Part shown: positions 38,160 to 51,514 of the stretch, one piece after another | Numbering within the stretch: position 1 is the stretch's first letter | Layout: each line of letters opens with the position of its first letter | Assembly: GCA_964019135.1 (NCBI GenBank) | Contig: OZ025255.1 | Location: forward strand, 20,685,708-20,749,707 | Reading direction: 5' to 3' | DNA: 64,000 bases | Origin: Arenicola marina | Taxonomy: Eukaryota > Annelida > Polychaeta > Arenicolidae | The notes under the pieces: generated by a model | Told to the model about the DNA's origin: nothing | The model's database searches: none | Seen by the model: only the letters and a program-made list of their open reading frames with translations | Program-made: the position numbers and the translations under genes

Positions 38160-38570
38160 CCCTACACATTCCCTATCCATCCCTCTCTCGCCCCCCCCCC
38201 CCCGCCAGCCCCTCCGTTTCTCTTCACCTCTCCAGCTCCCCCCACCCCATCTCTCTCTGCCACTCCCCCCCCCCCCATCTCTCTCTGCCACTCCCCCTAC
38301 CCTTATACCTCTCTCTCTCTTCATGGCCACCCCCCCCCATCTCTCTCTCTCCCTATCGCTCCCCATCCCCCCACCCTCCCTCTCTCTCTCCCACTCGCCC
38401 TACCCTTATACCTCTCTCTGTTCATGGCCACCCCCCCCCCACCATCTACCTCTCCCACTCCCCCTACCCTTATACCTCTCTCTCTCTTCATGGCCACCCC
38501 CCCTCCCCCCCCCACCCATCTCTCTCTCTCTCCCTATCTCCCCCCCCACCCTCTCTCTCCCCGCTCACCT
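38160..38570. repeat. CT/C-rich minisatellite
   Basis: Units such as CCCTACCCTTATACCTCTCT, then TTCATGGCCA and a C run, recur near 38297, 38400 and 38466. The rest is CTCTCT and poly(C) tracts. Its open frames on both strands have no domain. Confidence 0.8.
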
Positions 38571-40309
38571 GGTCAATAACTATAGAGATAGAGATTGGAG
38601 ATGGAGAATATCGGTGGTTGTAGGCAGCTATAGTTCATGGACATTCGTGTGGAGGTTTAGTCTACCCCTCTACGCGCATACACAGGGTTTAGCCAGCCAG
38701 AGCGGGCGGCACGTAGCGCGTGGGACCGCCACAATGGGCCAAGGACACCTGAAAGAATGACACACCCACCGCCCACCCCACCCCGCACAGCCCTCCCCCG
38801 GCCATGCAGCCAGATGCTTGTTGACTCCGGCTTATAATTATTCATATCTGTTAGCGTTAGGGAGAAATGAACCTATATTTTATTGATGTGATGATCTATC
38901 ACTCGGCCGTTCACTCCGAGAGATCCCGACAATCACCAGGAGCTTCATGACAGAGGGGAGAGGGGGGGGGGGGGGAGGGGGGCATTCTCCTCAGTATCCG
39001 TGGCCGGCGCGGTAGTGACAGAGATTCTCCATACCTGTATGTACTATCATGGCCTGCCCCCCCCCCCCCTGTCCTCCCAGTCCCCAGCCACACGAGACTT
39101 GTGTGAAGCGACAGAAACTGTGTCTGCTCCATACCTGAGGTATGTATTATCATAGCTGCCCCCGCCACCCCCCCCCACTCCCACCTCTGAAATCCCAGCG
39201 TCCAGCCACACCACCATCGACATACGCCAAGTCTGCCCCATCGCGTTGCCGTCCACACCACGTGCAAGTCGATAGAACGGCATGACGATCTCGGCCATAT
39301 GGAAGTTGGGTTAAAACAAGCCATAAGCGACTTGAGTTGGCCTTTGTCCTCCAGTAGGGCGGAGCCGCGCGCCTGGAGCAGTCTGACGTGGATGGCCGCT
39401 GCAGCCTCCATCGAGAGAGGCAGACAAAGACAGGATGACGACACCCGTCACCACTCGTCTCCAGGCACCCCGCTCGCAGCGCACCTCATCGGACTGCGTG
39501 CCCCCCACACCCACACACACACACCCACACACCCTGCAGGCCGGCTTCATTCACCCTACCACCCGCAGGGCGGACACACCCCAGCTACACTCACCATGCT
39601 CACTTACCAAGACAGCCATTCTATCCCATCCACCCCACCGCGCTCCATCCCTACCCCCTCCACCCATCCCCTTCACTCCACTCGCTCAAGCACCCATCCT
39701 CTTCCAGGACCCGGCTAACATCCTCCCCACCCCAGCCCCCACCGGCGCCTTTTAAAACGCACCCTGGATTGTTGATGTCAACCCCTGGCGTTGTCACGCC
39801 CATGCAATCGATACCCCACCCCTCGGACCCTCCAGTGTCATCGCTGCGGTCTTCATGAAGGCCATATAATGTAAGGTTAGGTTCCACTAACGGTTAGTCC
39901 TCAGCTGCTACCGGTGTCGTTAGCGCTTAGCCTCTACCTTGCTTATTTTAGGCATTAGAAACTGTTTTCTCAGCTGTTACCGCATATAGATCTCACCCTA
40001 CGCTAGCTCTTATACTTCATCCCTTAACCTTTAACTACTAGATGTACTTCTCACAGCTACTGCTCAGTTCTTCGCTGGTAAGTTGTCATTGACGATAAGT
40101 TAGCCCTTATATATTAGTTCTTGTCACATATCATTTGGACTAATCTTAGCCCTTAGCTCTCAGTTCTTGTCACATAAAATTTGGACTGATGTTAGTTAGA
40201 ACTAAGATGTTCGCTCGTGATAAGTATAGCTTCTGGCATCCAGGTCTTCTCGCTGCAAGCTCTCAGCTCTTACCCTATTACAGAGGCTATATATATATAT
40301 ACTAAAAAA
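38571..40309. other. Unassigned sequence with small duplications
   Basis: Includes a diverged ~100-bp duplication (CTCCATACCTG...ATCATRGC near 39027 and 39127), each followed by C-rich sequence, and a ~58-bp duplication with TTCTTGTCACATA near 40118 and 40162. A plus-strand frame at 39299-39718 is Pro/Thr/His-rich and has no domain. Confidence 0.4.
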
Positions 40310-40440
40310 GACTATGCATAGCTAGGCTATGTATATGTTATGCATAGACTATAAGCAATACATACAATGTACATAGACTATACATATTCTACACATAGGC
40401 TAGGCATAGGCCGTACATGTGATATTTATAGGCTATAATT
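40310..40440. repeat. Degenerate short repeat rich in TATGCATA
   Basis: Short ~10-12-bp units with CTATGCATAG-like palindromes and ACTATACATA. Related to the block at 40.8-41.05 kb. Confidence 0.6.
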
Positions 40441-40799
40441 AGACTTAATTAGACATCTTAGATTTTTTACATTTTAGAATCAAGACTAAAAGTATCTCAA
40501 AATTATGATGCATATATGTTTTATATCTCTGAGAGCCTGTAACATAACAATTTCAACATAAAACTGCGCCGTTTTATTCAATCGCACGCGGACGTGATAG
40601 CGAGCCGCGGTCGACATTACACACAAAATACCGAACTGCGAGCAGACGCGCAGGGATATAAAGCCGGTCACCAACTTCTGCTCCGGTGACCAAATTGCTT
40701 CTTTCCGGATAGCCCAAAGGCTTTCAAGATCTAAATCCAAGACAGAATATACTTATTTGACATGGGGATGAGGTTGGTAATTCAAAAAATGACAGAATA
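40441..40799. other. Unassigned unique sequence between related short repeats
   Basis: An 84-codon minus-strand frame (40486-40740) has no recognised domain. Nothing else is seen. Confidence 0.4.
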
Positions 40800-41050
40800 T
40801 ATTGCTTTAAGCTATACATAAGCTGTACATAGTCTATACACAGGTTATGCCTAATAGGCTACACATGATTTACATATGCTACACATAGGTTGTACATACG
40901 TTGCACATAGGTCATACATAGGTTATGCATAGGTTGTACATACGTTGCACATAGGTCATACATACGTTGCACATAGGTCATACATAGGTTATGCATAGGT
41001 TGTACACAGGCTATACATCAGCTATATATAGGTTATTCAAATGTTATACA
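40800..41050. repeat. ~12-bp minisatellite (CATAGGTTGTACATACGTTG)
   Basis: Units alternate ATAGGTCATACA, ATAGGTTATGCA and TACGTTGCACA. They are rich in the palindromes TGTACA and TATGCATA. Confidence 0.8.
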
Positions 41051-42884
41051 TAGGCTCTGCCGCCACCCAAGCTCGCGCCCCGAACCGCCTCCGTACAGAG
41101 CGGATTGGGCCTGAATCATTTCCAGCGCTTCTGTCATCGGGCCTGGTGGATGTCTGCCCGGTGGTGGTGGGCAGGGGGGAGGCGGAGGTGCTGGCTGTAA
41201 TGGGCGATAATGAAGGCAAGGAGAGGAGGGAGCTGCACCGCACACGGATGATCTAGGCACCCCTGGATGAAGTGCCTGGATCGGGGGGCTATTACGCGAA
41301 TGTGAGTGGGGCGGGGGGGGGGGGGCGGGTGAGGCGGGGGTGCACACGGATGGGACCTGCGCACTCTCAGTGCCAGTTGTTATTAAAACCCTTGAGCGGC
41401 GTACGAATATAAGATATGCAAGGGGCCGAGGGGTTACGCCAGTAACCAAAATATCTCCTCTCCACTTTACGCTGATGTCATCGAGCAAATGATTCAAGCA
41501 GAACCCACTAGGGTCGGGACCAGTGGATGGCGTCAGCGTCATTTTACTACCGGTACTGCTTGCACAACATTATGAAATAAAGATATTTGTTAATATTTGT
41601 TTTTATATCCTCGATTAAAAGAAAGGCTGTCTTTGATTTCTTTGATTCAGTTCCCGATTTCGTAGCCCAGTTTCGCATGCTCGTTTCAATTTTTAGAAAC
41701 TTCTGCTTGTTTTTCGTTTTTTTTTGTTGACTGCTGGGTGCATCGTCGTAATTAATACCCAAACTGATTTGTTCGTGTATCTCTTTGTTGGTGTATCTCT
41801 TTGTTGGTGTATCTCTATAAAAAAACACACCCCAATCTTGTTTTTGTAAACTAATACACCTGTCTGGTCTGCTTGTGTTTCTCTAGGAAAGTCCCTCATG
41901 GTATATCTTTGTAAAAAATACCACAATTTGGTTTGTCCGTGTAACTTTATGACAGTACTCAGTCTGATCTGTTTAGAGTTCAAAAGCAGATCCCAATTTT
42001 GTTCGTGAGTATATATCTTTGTAAAAAAAATACTCCAATTTTGTTTCTGTGTGTATCTTTGTTAAATATTGCTTGAATATTGTCTGTTCCTTTTTTTATA
42101 AAGACCCCAGTTTCTCATGCTTAGGCCTATATACAAGTAGTATATACCGTATCGCCGAATGTTAAAGAGGGTCCACGTAGGCCTACTTCCAGTTTCGTCC
42201 GAGCTGACCCCCGTGTCCGGTCAACTGTTAGGCCACACTGCATGCCCATTTCATGGGCGGGTCCAGCGAAGGAGCGGGCTGCTGGAGGCGTGAGACGGGG
42301 GTCCCCACGCCCCGGACCCCACGCGCCCTGGGCAAAGGCCGCGCGCTGCCAGAGGCGTGAGAGGCTCGTGTCAAAGGACGGGACTCCGTGTGCAAAGCGC
42401 TGGCAGCCAGACCGCAGCCCGCGTGGCGTGGTGACGTCACGGCAAGACCAGAGTGCACGCCGTACCACGGTGCGTGCTCCGGCCAACACGTGGAAGTGGG
42501 AAAAACGATGTTGATGAACGGTGGCACAACTTATGATTGGAAAAAGCAGGTAAAGCCCGCTGTATAGTTGCACACGGCGATAGCACAGCTGTATCTCATG
42601 TCCATAATATATAGCATAATGATATCCAGTGTGTTCTCATCGGGACATCCTTCACAGTGGCTGGTCCAACAATTTATTAAAGGCGGAAGGAGCACCATTT
42701 ATCTTAGTACGCGGATCCAGTGAGAACCAGCGAGGTGGGCGCAGAAAGAATTGGGACTGTGCCCCCTGTGCACCCTGCTTTAGAGAAGGGGGCGTGGGGG
42801 GGGGGGGGGCGCACGTGCCCTTTTTCGCCTAATTTCCAGCGAAGGGGTTAGGGCACGTGACCCCCCGGGATCCGCCACTGCTTC
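41051..42884. other. Unassigned unique sequence
   Basis: Poly(G) tracts at 41313-41325 and 42796-42809; a short TATCTCTTTGTTGGTG duplication at 41.77-41.81 kb; TGACGTCA at 42432-42439. The segment to 42880 ends GGATCCGCCACTG, whose complement resembles known hAT-type ends (CAGTGGCGGATCC), but no left partner was found. No gene is supported. Confidence 0.4.
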
Positions 42885-43033
42885 AATACCTAACTACCCA
42901 AACATTGACAAGGTCTCTTAACTAGACTACCTCCCGACAACCTTTCCTAACTAGACCATCCTTCGGAGGACATCTTAACTAAGACTGGGCTGACTGTACT
43001 GTCTCCTAACTGTAGGGAATGCAAAACCGGACG
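42885..43033. repeat. Decayed left edge of the 13-bp array
   Basis: Scattered CTAACTAGAC, CCTAACTAG and CTTAACTA motifs sit in otherwise diverged sequence. The same decay is seen on the other side of the SINE at 43.31-43.50 kb, so the SINE interrupts the array edge. Confidence 0.7.
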
Positions 43034-43290
43034 GCGGGCCGGCCCGGTAGCTCAGTGGGCTAGAGCGCTCGCCTTGAGTGATCTGGCCGCCTGAGAGCCT
43101 AACGGCATGTGGATCGGTGGTTCGAGCCCTGCTGTGGCCATGTCTGTGTGGTCGCAGGATAAAGATCCCACGTCCTAACTCGCAATCAGTAGGGGGTTAC
43201 CCCCGGAGACATGACCACTCTCCCTTCCTTCTCCCATTGACGCGATATGACCAATGTGGTTGAAGCGTTCTGAATATTCAACCAACCATC
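43034..43290 (+). mobile_element. Full-length tRNA-derived SINE with 12-bp target duplications
   Basis: The 257-bp element starts GCGGGCCGGCCCGGTAGCTC. The A box is GGTAGCTCAGTGGGC (about 43047) and the B box GGTTCGAGCCC (43119-43129). The body has no tRNA similarity and the tail ends in a GGTTGAA...TTCAACC stem-loop. CAAAACCGGACG lies immediately on both sides (43022-43033 and 43291-43302) without a mismatch. That fixes both ends and shows LINE-type insertion. The A-B distance is longer than in a tRNA, so it is not a tRNA gene. Confidence 0.88.
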
Positions 43291-43302
43291 CAAAACCGGA
43301 CG

Positions 43303-46300
43303 TCATAGAGGACCTCATAACCAACCCATATTGATTAGGACTTGATTAGGACTCTCAACTAGGACACTCTAAGCAGCACCTTCTAAATAAGACCACTTAT
43401 GACCTAAATAGGACCTAAATAGAAATCTCTACCTAAGACTTTTCAAGCAGTACCTACTGAGTAGGATCTCTTAAGACTCCTAACTGTGAGTCCTAAATAG
43501 GACTGCTAACTAGGACCTCCTAACTAGGACTCCTAACTAGGACTTCTAACTGGGACGCCTAACTAGGATTCATAACTAGGACTCCTAACTAGGGCTCCTA
43601 ATTAGGACTCCAAACTAGGACTCCTAACTAGAACTCCTAACTAGGACTCCAAACTAGGACGCCTAACTAGGACTCCTAACCGGGACTCCAAACTAGGACG
43701 CCTAACTAGGACTCCTAACTGGGACTCCTAACAAGGACTCCTAACTAGGACTCCTAACTAGGACCTCCTAACTAGGATGCCTAACTAGGACTCCTAACTA
43801 GGACGCCTAACTAGGACGCCTAACTAGGATGCCTAACTGGGACTCATATGTAGGACTCCTAACTAGGACTCCTAACTAGGACTCCTAACTGGGACTCCTA
43901 ACTAGGATTCCTAACTGGGACTCCTAACTAGGACTCCTAACTTGGACTCCTAACTGGGACTCCTAACTGGGACTCCTAACTAGGACTCCTAACTGGGACT
44001 CCTAACTAGGACTCCTAACTAGGACGCCTAACTGGGACTCCTAACTAGGACTCCTAACTAGGACTCCTAACTGGGACTCCTAACTAGGATTCCCAACTAG
44101 GACACCTAACTGGGACTCGTAACTAGGACTCCTAACTAGGATGCCTAACTGGGACTCGTAACTAGGACTCTTAACTGGGACTCCTAACTAGGACTCCTAT
44201 CTAGGACGCCTAAGTGGGACTCGTAACTAGGACTCCTATCAAGGACTCCTAACTAGGACGCCTAACTGGGACTCCTAACTAGGACTCCTAACTAGGACCC
44301 CTAACTGGGACTCCTAACTAGGACTCCTAACTAGGACTCCTAACTGGGACTCCTAACTAGGAATCCTAACTAGGCCTCCTAACTAGGACTCCTAACTGGG
44401 ACTCCTAATTAGGACGCCTAACTAGGACGCCTAACTAGGACTCCTAACTAGGACTCCTAACTAGGACTCCTAACTGGGACTCCTAAATAGGACTCCTAAC
44501 TAGGACGCCTAACTAGGACGCCTAACTGGACTACTAACTAGGACTACTAACTAAGACTCCTAATTTGGACTCCTAACTGGGACTCCTAACTATGACTCCT
44601 AACTAGGACGCCTAACTGGGACTCCTAACTAGGACTCCTAACTAGGACTCCTAACTGGGACTCCTAACTAGGACTCCTAACTAGGACGCCTAACTGGGAC
44701 TTCTAACTAGGACTCCTAACTAGGACTCCTAACTGGGACTCCTAACTAGGACTCCTAACTAGGACTCCTAACTGGGACTCCTAACTAGGACTCCTAACTA
44801 GGACTCTCAACTGGGACTCCTAACTAGGACTCCTAACTGGGACTCCTAACCAGGACGTCTAACTGGGACTCCTAACTAGGACTCTTAACTAGGACTCCTA
44901 ACTGGGACTCCTAACTAGGACTCCTAACCAGGACTCCTAACTGGGACTCCTAACTAGGACTCCTAACTGGGACTCCTAACTAGGACTCCTAACTAGGACT
45001 CCTAACTGGGACTCCTAACTAGGACTCCTAACTAGGACGCCTAACTGGGACTCCTCACTAGGACTCCAAACTAGGACACCTAACTAGGACGCCTAACTAG
45101 GACGCCTAACTGGGACTCTTAACTAGGACTCCTAACTAGGACGCCTTACTAGGACGCCTAACTAGAACGCCTAACTGGGACTCCTAACTAGGACTCCTAA
45201 CGTGGACGCCTAACTAGGACTCCTAACTAGGACCTCCTAACTAGGACGCCTAACTAGGACGCCTAACTGGGACTCCTAACTAGGGCTCCTAGACTCCTAA
45301 CTAGGACGCCCAACTGTAACTCCTAACTGGAATTCCTAACTAGGACTCCTAACTAGGACGCCTAACTAGGACTTCTAACTGAGACGCCTAACTAGGATTC
45401 ATAACTAGGACTCCTATCTGGAGCTCCTAATTAGAACTCCAAACTAGGACTCCTAACTAGGACTGCTAACTAGGACTCCTAACTAGGACTCCAAACTAGG
45501 ACGCCTAACTAGGACTCATAACTGGGACTCCTAACTAGGACTCCTAACTAGGACTCCTAACTGGGACGCCTAACTAGGATTCATAACTAGGGCTCCTAAC
45601 TAGGACTCCAAACTAGGGTTCCTAAAAAGGACTCCTAACTAGGACTCCTAACTAGGACCTCCTAACTAGGATGCCTAACTAGGACTCCTAACTAGGACGC
45701 CTAACTAGGACGCCTAACTAGGACGCCTAACTGGGACTCCTATGTAGGACTTCTAACTAGGACTCCTAACTAGGACGCCTAATTGGGACTCCCTAACTAG
45801 GACTCCTAAATAGGACTCCTAACTGGGACTCCTAACTAGGACTCCTAACCAGGACTCCTAACTGGGACTCCTAACTAGGACTCCTAACTAGGACTCCTAA
45901 CTGGGACTCCTAACTAGGACTCCTAACTAGGACTTCTAACTGGGACTCCTAACTAGGACTCCTAACTAGGACGCATAACTGGGACTCCTCACTAGGACTC
46001 CTCACTAGGACACCTAACTAGGACGCCTAACTAGGACGCCTAACTGGGACTCTTAACTAGGACTCCTAACTAGGACGCCTTACTAGGACGCCTAACTAGG
46101 ACGCCTAACTGGGACTCCTAACTAGGACTCCTAACTGGGACTCCTAACTAGGATTCCTAACTAGGACACCTAACTGGGACTCGTAACTAGGACTCCTAAC
46201 TAGGATGCCTAACTGGGACTCGTAACTAGGACTCTTAACTGGGACTCCTAACTAGGACTCCTATCTAGGACGCCTAAGTGGGACTCGTAACTAGGACTCC

Positions 46301-49300
46301 TATCAAGGACTCCTAACTAGGACGCCTAACTGGGACTCCTAACTAGGACTCCTAACTAGGACCCCTAACTGGGACTCCTAACTAGGACTCCTAACTAGGA
46401 CTCCTAACTGGGACTCCTAACTAGGAATCCTAACTAGGCCTCCTAACTAGGACTCCTAACTGGGACTCCTAATTAGGACGCCTAACTAGGACGCCTAACT
46501 AGGACTCCTAACTAGGACTCCTAACTAGGACTCCTAACTGGGACTCCTAAATAGGACTCCTAACTAGGACGCCTAACTAGGACGCCTAACTGGACTACTA
46601 ACTAGGACTACTAACTAGGACTCCTAACTTGGACTCCTAACTGGGACTCCTAACTATGACTCCTAACTAGGACGCCTAACTGGGACTCCTAACTAGGACT
46701 CCTAACTAGGACTCCTAACTGGGACTCCTAACTAGGACTCCTAACTAGGACGCCTAACTGGGACTTCTAACTAGGACTCCTAACTAGGACTCCTAACTGG
46801 GACTCCTAACTAGGACTCCTAACTAGGACTCCTAACTGGGACTCCTAACTAGGACTCCTAACTAGGACTCTCAACTGGGACTCCTAACTAGGACTCCTAA
46901 CTGGGACTCCTAACTGGGACTCCTAACCAGGACGTCTAACTGGGACTCCTAACTAGGACTCTTAACTAGGACTCCTAACTGGGACTCCTAACTAGGACTC
47001 CTAACCAGGACTCCTAACTGGGACTCCTAACTAGGACTCCTAACTGGGACTCCTAACTAGGACTCCTAACTAGGACTCCTAACTGGGACTCCTAACTGGG
47101 ACTCCTAACTAGGACGCCTAACTGGGACTCCTCACTAGGACTCCAAACTAGGACACCTAACTAGGACGCCTAACTAGGACGCCTAACTGGGACTCTTAAC
47201 TAGGACTCCTAACTAGGACGCCTTACTAGGACGCCTAACTAGAACGCCTAACTGGGACTCCTAACTAGGACTCCTAACGTGGACGCCTAACTAGGACTCC
47301 TAACTAGGACCTCCTAACTAGGACGCCTAACTAGGACGCCTAACTGGGACTCTTAACTAGGGCTCCTAGACTCCTAACTAGGACGCCCAACTGTAACTCC
47401 TAACTGGAATTCCTAACTAGGACTCCTAACTAGGACGCCTAACTAGGACTCCTAACTAGGACTTCTAACTGAGACGCCTAACTAGGATTCATAACTAGGA
47501 CTCCTATCTGGAGCTCCTAATTAGAACTCCAAACTAGGACTCCTAACTAGGACTGCTAACTAGGACTCCTAACTAGGACTCCAAACTAGGACGCCTAACT
47601 AGGACTCCTAACTGGGACTCCTAACTAGGACTCCTAACTAGGACTCCTAACTGGGACGCCTAACTAGGATTCATAACTAGGGCTCCTAACTAGGACTCCA
47701 AACTAGGGTTCCTAAAAAGGACTCCTAACTAGGACTCCTAACTAGGACCTCCTAACTAGGATGCCTAACTAGGACTCCTAACTAGGACGCCTAACTAGGA
47801 CGCCTAACTAGGACGCCTAACTGGGACTCCTATGTAGGACTTCTAACTAGGACTCCTAACTAGGACGCCTAATTGGGACTCCCTAACTAGGACTCCTAAA
47901 TAGGACTCCTAACTGGGACTCCTAACTAGGACTCCTAACCAGGACTCCTAACTGGGACTCCTAACTAGGACTCCTAACTAGGACTCCTAACTGGGACTCC
48001 TAACTAGGACTCCTAACTAGGACTTCTAACTGGGACTCCTAACTAGGACTCCTAACTAGGACGCCTAACTGGGACTCCTCACTAGGACTCCAAACTAGGA
48101 CACCTAACTAGGACGCCTAACTAGGACGCCTAACTGGGACTCTTAACTAGGACTCCTAACTAGGACGCCTTACTAGGACGCCTAACTAGGACGCCTAACT
48201 GGGACTCCTAACTAGGACTCCTAACGGGGACGCCTAACTAGGACTCCTAACTAGGACCTCCTAACTAGGACGCCTAACTAGGACGCCTAACTGGGACTCC
48301 TAACTAGGGCTCCTAGACTCCTAACTAGGACGCCCAACTGTAACTCCTAACTGGAATTCCTAACTAGGACTCCTAACTAGGACGCCTAACTAGGACTCCT
48401 AACTAGGACTTCTAACTGAGACGCCTAACTAGGATTCATAACTAGGACTCCTATCTGGGGCTCCTAATTAGAACTCCAAACTAGGACTCCTAACTAGGAC
48501 TGCTAACTAGGACTCCTAACTAGGACTCCAAACTAGGACGCCTAACTAGGACTCCTAACCGGGACTCCAAACTAGGATGCCTAACTAGGACTCCTAACTG
48601 GGACTCCTAACTAGGACTCCTAACTAGGACTCCTAACTGGGACGCCTAACTAGGATTCATAACTAGGGCTCCTAACTAGGACTCCAAACTAGGGCTCCTA
48701 AAAAGGACTCCTAACTAGGACTCCTAACTAGGACCTCCTAACTAGGACGCCTAACTAGGACTCCTAACTAGGACTCCTAACTAGGACGCCTAACTAGGAC
48801 GCCTAACTAGGACGCTTAACTGGGACTCTTAACTAGGACTCTTAACTAGGACTCCTAACTAGGACGCCTTACTAGGACGCCTAACTAGGACGCCTAACTG
48901 GGACGCCTAACTAGGACTCCTAACTAGGACCTCCTAACTAGGACGCCTAACTAGGACGCCTAACTGGGACTCCTAACTAGGGCTCCTAAACTCCTAACTA
49001 GGACGCCCAACTGTAACTCCTAACTGGAATTCCTAACTAGGACTCCTAACTAGGACGCCTAACTAGGACTCCTAACTAGGACTGCTAACTAGGACTCCTA
49101 ACTAGGACTCCAAACTAGGACGCCTAACTAGGACTCCTAACCGGCACTCCAAACTAGGACGCCTAACTAGGACTCCTAACTGGGACTCCTAACTAGGACT
49201 CCTAACTGGGACGCCTAACTAGGATTCATAACTAGGGCTCCTAACAAGGACTCCTAACTAGGACTCCTAACTAGGACCTCCTAACTAGGACGCCTAACTA

Positions 49301-49885
49301 GGATGCCTAACTAGGACGCCTAACTAGGACGCCTAACTAGGACGCCTAATTGGGACTCCTAACTAGGACTCCTAACTAGGACTCCTACCTAGGACGCCTA
49401 ACTAGGACGCCTAACTAGGACGCCTAACTGGGACTCCCTAACTAGGACTCCTAACTAGGACTCCTAACTAGGACTCCTAACTAGGACGCCTAACTAGGAC
49501 GCCTAACTAGGACGCCTAATTGGGACTCCCTAACTAGGACTCCTAACTAGGACTCCTAACTAGGACTCCTAACTATGACTCCTAACTATGACTCCTAACT
49601 AGGACTCCTAACTAGGACGCCTAACTGGGACTTCCTAACTAGGACTCCTAACTAGGACTCCTACCTAGGACGCCTAAATAGGACGCCTAACTAGGACGCC
49701 TAATTGGGACTCCTAACTAGGACTCCTAACTAGGACTCCCAACTGGGACTCCTAACTAGGACGCCTAACTAGGACTCCTAACTAGTACGCCTAACTAGGA
49801 CTCCTAACTAGGACGCCTAACTAGGACTCCTAACTAGGACTCCTAACTAGGACGCCTAACTGGGACTCGTAACTAGGACTCCTAA
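43303..49885. repeat. 13-bp satellite-like array (CTAACTAGGACTC), ~500 copies
   Basis: Main unit types are CTAACTAGGACTC, CTAACTAGGACGC and CTAACTGGGACTC. Rare variants show long duplications: AACTAGGACACCTAACTGGG occurs near 44095 and 46160 (about 2.06 kb apart). GGGCTCCTAGACTCC occurs near 45284, 47351 and 48307, and in altered form near 48981. Stops in every frame leave no long frame. The right edge is sharp at about 49.88 kb and the left edge decayed. Confidence 0.95.
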
Positions 49886-51514
49886 TTGGTGCGCGTTATT
49901 GTTATCAGATTAATGTAATTAATATCGCCTAATTGGTTTCTTCAAAAGCCAGGGCCTGCTATACTTGAGTTTTATTTACACGTAGCATATTTACAATGGG
50001 TGTGCTACTTCGGTGGCGTTTCAAGTGGTTTGGGTTTGGCGGTGACAAGTTAGCGAAATGACCAACACGGCTGCAACACCAGACGACCAACGGAGATGGA
50101 GGGGGGGTGGGGTGGGTACGGTCGAGGGGAGGTGGGGTGGGGCGAGGGGAATATAGTTGGTAGAGTAGGTGAGCCTTCTGCCGGTCGATGTGGGTGAGAT
50201 CAGCGGACCTAACGGTTAGTCGGTGCAAACGTTCTTTTTTGTTAACGCCACCACATTAAATATACCGCCATTACGTCCAATGTCATGAAATCCTCACCCC
50301 ACACCCCCACACCCCTCCCTTCACCCCAGCCAAGATCCCCCCCCTCCCCCGCCACCCCCCACCCGGGGGCTTTAATTGTGTATAAACGGTGTTTGGACAG
50401 ATCCAGGTGTGGGTCAAAACATTTTATCACAGTTTCTGCAAACAAACGAGTTATGCTCAGCGAACGTTATGTCGTAACGGCGTAGCACGCACCAGCTATT
50501 AAAAACGTTCTCTATGGAAGGTAACGTTAAAAGCGAGCGGGCAATGCCGTAAAATACTGTAAAAAAACGTTGCAAAACCATGATCACGTGAATGAAACCT
50601 GCACCGTCGAGTCGACCCTTGTGAAGAGATGTGTCCGTCCGCGGTAACGTTCGATTTGATTATTTGTTCTCTGAAAACAGTCCGTGCGGCAACAAGGCGG
50701 GGGGTTTCACGAGAAAGCCGCATCACGTCAGCTGTTCTCGATGGAGGTCAAAGAGTGCACGTTGTGTATCTGATACTTTAGGCCTACCCTGCTACCCGGC
50801 GAGGTTCGACCGAAGTCACCCCAGCAACAGATGTTAGGTTGGATGGCGGTATCCAGGTAGGAATCTATACCCTGGAACAGGACCGCAGCGAATGCTGGTT
50901 TGCCGTCACTCACTGAAAATGGCGTTGTTTTTCAGCGTATTTTATAAAATTATGACGATTTCGTTACGGCGAAGGACCCTCGATAAAGGTTCATTCAGAA
51001 AAACACCAGCGAATTTGTTGTTCGTACCACCAGCTTAATCGTTACGTTATGTTAATGCGCACCGCTTGACCCGGCCAACACCAGACTGCTGTTTTTACCC
51101 TTTGTAGACGACTAGGTCAAACCAAAAGAGTGGAACAGATCGAGCTTCACGAGAAACGTACGCCTACCAGCAGCTGGACCACAGGTTAATGAGTGCGGCG
51201 GCACCGTGGGTTGTGTAAGCTGATTACCGAGAACACATTAGACGACCGTTTCTAATACGTTGAATTCAGAGTTAGCTGGAAATAAAATTGGCCCACGCTG
51301 CTTCGTAAAGCACTGCTGAGATTGTGAGATTTGTGAGATGGGAAAAAAGAAAACATGTTATAGCTGGTATAATAAATATTATATGTGTCGGACGACTAGT
51401 AACTGGTAACACATCAGTCATCTGTGGTAAACTGCCCTAGCCTCGGCCGTACGTGGCAGACTGCAGGTAACACCCAAACGCGGATGGGTAACTCACAAAT
51501 CTCACAGATAATAG
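49886..51514. other. Unassigned unique sequence
   Basis: Contains a G-rich stretch at 50.10-50.15 kb and C-rich sequence at 50.29-50.37 kb. Open frames of up to 89 codons have no domain. No gene is supported. Confidence 0.4.

Noticed and set aside
42711-42880. Complete hAT-like MITE ending GGATCCGCCACTG
   Set aside because: Only one end resembles a known transposon terminus. The GGATCCAGTG at 42714 does not pair with it convincingly.
43034-43290. Functional tRNA gene
   Set aside because: Good A and B boxes but too great a distance between them, no clean cloverleaf, and target duplications that place the ends far beyond a tRNA.
43303-49885. Interstitial telomere repeat, because units contain CCTAAC
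   Set aside because: The period is 13 bp, not 5 or 6, and every unit has the added TAGGACTC. CCTAAC is incidental.
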